From an archaeon (lineage in GTDB: Archaea > Asgardarchaeota > Hermodarchaeia > Hermodarchaeales > Hermodarchaeaceae): a stretch of DNA of 9,834 bases. How positions within the stretch are numbered: position 1 is the stretch's first letter; each line of letters opens with the position of its first letter. The stretch lies in assembly GCA_016550415.1 (NCBI GenBank), contig JABXGU010000843.1, forward strand, positions 1 through 9,834. The letters run 5' to 3'. The position numbers and the translations under genes are program-made. Positions 8,702 to 9,834 of the stretch are shown piece after piece. A model generated the notes under the pieces. It saw only the letters and a list, made by a program, of their open reading frames with translations, made no database searches and had not been told where the DNA came from.

Positions 8702-9133
8702 CTATTCCTCACTATCTTCAGGTTGTTCAATTGCGGCACGTCTTCTTGCTAGGAAGGACCTAAGTTCAGATTGGATTTGGGCTTGTATACCCATTCCACT
8801 ACTGGCACCCATTGGAGAGGTTGGAGTTTTTGGTGGAGGAGTAGCTAAATCTGGTTTAAGTACTGCTTCCTGAGAAAGTTCTGAACTAGAAGCGGTGACG
8901 GTCTCAGAGTCTATCACTTTTCCAGAGCCGCTTGTCACACCGAGTCTTAGCAAGGTTTCCATTTGAGTTTCTACCTTCGTAAGACGACCTTGCAGTCGGT
9001 CCAAAAGTTCTTCTAGTGAGCCAATACCGTTTAGGAATATATTGGCAACATTCTGAAGAACCTTGGCAAGTTCTTCGACTTTCTTGGACATATCTTCCTC
9101 TGCCGATAGGAAATCAAAACCTTCAAGTGTCAT
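8702..9133 (-). CDS. small coiled-coil protein of unknown function
   Basis: No family was recognised. A helical, heptad-like region (about 15-66, including LEELLDRLQGRLTKVETQME) should form a coiled coil. A flexible Ser/Thr/Pro-rich linker follows (about 67-110, with PPPKTPTSP). Next is a second amphipathic helix (about 113-135, ending FLARRRAAIE) and an acidic tail (PEDSEE). There is no signal peptide, membrane segment or cysteine. The coil-linker-helix layout suggests an adaptor or scaffold, and only in layout does it recall small eukaryotic coiled-coil adaptors such as WASHC3. The start is uncertain. ATG 9133 lies about 35 bases after a TATA-like box but has no clear Shine-Dalgarno. ATG 9091 (residue 15) has GAGGAA directly upstream and begins at the coil. 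It is transcribed divergently from the methyltransferase gene. Confidence 0.7.
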   Translation of the reverse strand: MTLEGFDFLSAEEDMSKKVEELAKVLQNVANIFLNGIGSLEELLDRLQGRLTKVETQMETLLRLGVTSGSGKVIDSETVTASSSELSQEAVLKPDLATPPPKTPTSPMGASSGMGIQAQIQSELRSFLARRRAAIEQPEDSEE

Positions 9134-9164
9134 TCTCTGTCAGCATTCAATTAAGAATTCATTG

Positions 9165-9194
9165 GATTAAAATCTTTATGGGAATCTAAAAATC
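9165..9194. promoter_or_regulatory. divergent TATA-like boxes between the coiled-coil and methyltransferase genes
   Basis: The minus strand reads GATTTTAATC at 9165-9174, about 35 bases before ATG 9133. The plus strand has CTAAAAATC at 9186-9194, about 30 bases before ATG 9221. Both predict short-leader transcripts. The 87-base spacer shows nothing else. Confidence 0.35.
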
Positions 9195-9220
9195 TATGGA
9201 ATGAATTTGCGATAATTGAA

Positions 9221-9834
9221 ATGAGAGTGTTTCAGCTCATGGCAGTCACCAAAGCATATGTTCAATTTATCGCTCGAATTCTTGGATTACTACACCGAAG
9301 GCTACAACAATCCAAAACAATCACCTTTGGTAGTATCAAAGTTCGCATTTGCCCAGAAGTATTTAATCCAGCTACGGGTCGAACAACGGCTTTTTTCATT
9401 CGCCACATGTGTATTCCCTCAGGGTGCAAAGTTCTCGAACTTGGCACAGGAACAGGTGCAATTGCTGCAGCTGCAGCAAAAGATGCGGAAAGTGTAGTAT
9501 CCACGGATATTAGTCCCCAAGCAGTTCAATGTGCACACATAACAATGAAATTAAATAATGTTTCAGACCGCGTTAGGATTCTGCAGGGCGACCTATTTTC
9601 CCCGATCCAAAATCACCAGTTTAACGTGATTCTATTCAATCCACCCTATCTAGCCAGAAGAGCAAGGACTCAAATAGACAGGACTTGGTGTGCTGGACCC
9701 CAATGCGAACTAATTAGCAGATTCATTGGAGAAGCAAGAAATCATCTTACCCCAGAAGGGAATATTCAGATCCTTTTCAGCTCAATAGCTCCCCTCACCA
9801 AAATCATTACACAAATTAAAGAAAAGGGGTTTAA
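9221..9834 (+). CDS. HemK/PrmC-like class I methyltransferase (3' partial)
   Basis: The open frame runs off the window end after 204 codons. The Rossmann SAM-binding motif VLELGTGTGAIAAAAA (about 71-86) is followed by STDISPQAV (acidic residue at the end of strand 2), an RVRILQGDLFSP segment, and the catalytic NPPY loop (FNPPYLARRA). NPPY marks N5-glutamine or N6-adenine methyltransferases. The following IDRTWCAGPQCELISRFI resembles the HemK2/Mtq2 branch, which methylates the GGQ glutamine of release factor aRF1 together with Trm112. The element before the domain is VFNPATGRTT instead of the usual VYEPAEDS-type motif, so assignment to Mtq2 is tentative. ATG 9221 is the first ATG of the frame after a TATA-like box. 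ATG 9239 is an alternative, and neither has a clear ribosome site. The C-terminal part lies beyond the window. Confidence 0.85.
   Translation, partial: MRVFQLMAVTKAYVQFIARILGLLHRRLQQSKTITFGSIKVRICPEVFNPATGRTTAFFIRHMCIPSGCKVLELGTGTGAIAAAAAKDAESVVSTDISPQAVQCAHITMKLNNVSDRVRILQGDLFSPIQNHQFNVILFNPPYLARRARTQIDRTWCAGPQCELISRFIGEARNHLTPEGNIQILFSSIAPLTKIITQIKEKGF

Noticed and set aside
9258..9504. 79- and 80-codon open frames overlapping the methyltransferase
   Set aside because: The third frame from 9221 encodes clear SAM-binding and NPPY motifs and continues to the window end, so these are shadows.

Overview
The window is archaeal chromosomal DNA. It encodes a two-repeat TATA-binding protein, a double-AAA Cdc48/VAT ATPase, a family-4 (Fe-S) uracil-DNA glycosylase, an Mrp/NBP35-type ATPase and the tail of a complex I-like membrane oxidoreductase operon. 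The spacers carry TATA-like boxes about 25 bp before plausible transcript starts. Several genes have Shine-Dalgarno (SD) matches (GGAGG, AAGGAG, GGTGAG), so leadered and nearly leaderless transcripts seem to be mixed. The lineage cannot be fixed from one window. An Asgard/Thorarchaeota-like or related mesophilic archaeon would be compatible, but this is a guess. No tRNA, rRNA, insertion sequence, CRISPR array or phage gene was seen, and no gene-free stretch reaches 300 bases.

Left part (1-3476): the last two genes of a membrane-bound oxidoreductase operon, a NuoH/MbhM-type subunit and a two-cluster ferredoxin subunit (MbhN/EchF/NuoI type), run rightwards. An Mrp/NBP35 P-loop ATPase converges on them. 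A glycerophosphodiester phosphodiesterase gene diverges from the ATPase gene and converges on tbp. The two convergent spacers (after the ferredoxin gene and after the phosphodiesterase gene) share related short sequence blocks.

Middle (3477-6940): tbp (leftwards) has an unusual cluster of TATA-like boxes in front of it. Behind it is a padR-cdc48 gene pair, also leftwards. The PadR-type regulator gene ends one base before the cdc48 start codon, so the two are very probably one operon. A perfect 14-base palindrome sits just downstream of the predicted padR TATA box, where an autorepressor would bind. The cdc48 gene ends in a hairpin plus T-run that overlaps its stop codon.

Right part (6941-9834): a membrane-anchored, sequon-rich surface protein of unknown role, a family-4 uracil-DNA glycosylase with a C-terminal PCNA-binding (PIP) box, a small leftward coiled-coil protein of unknown function, and a divergent HemK/PrmC-like methyltransferase cut by the window end.

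Most of this is housekeeping: energy conservation, Fe-S handling, transcription initiation, protein quality control, base-excision repair and translation-factor methylation. No clear new multi-gene system is visible. The most notable points are the PadR-controlled cdc48 operon, the multi-TATA tbp promoter, the PIP box on the glycosylase, and the unknown coiled-coil and surface proteins.
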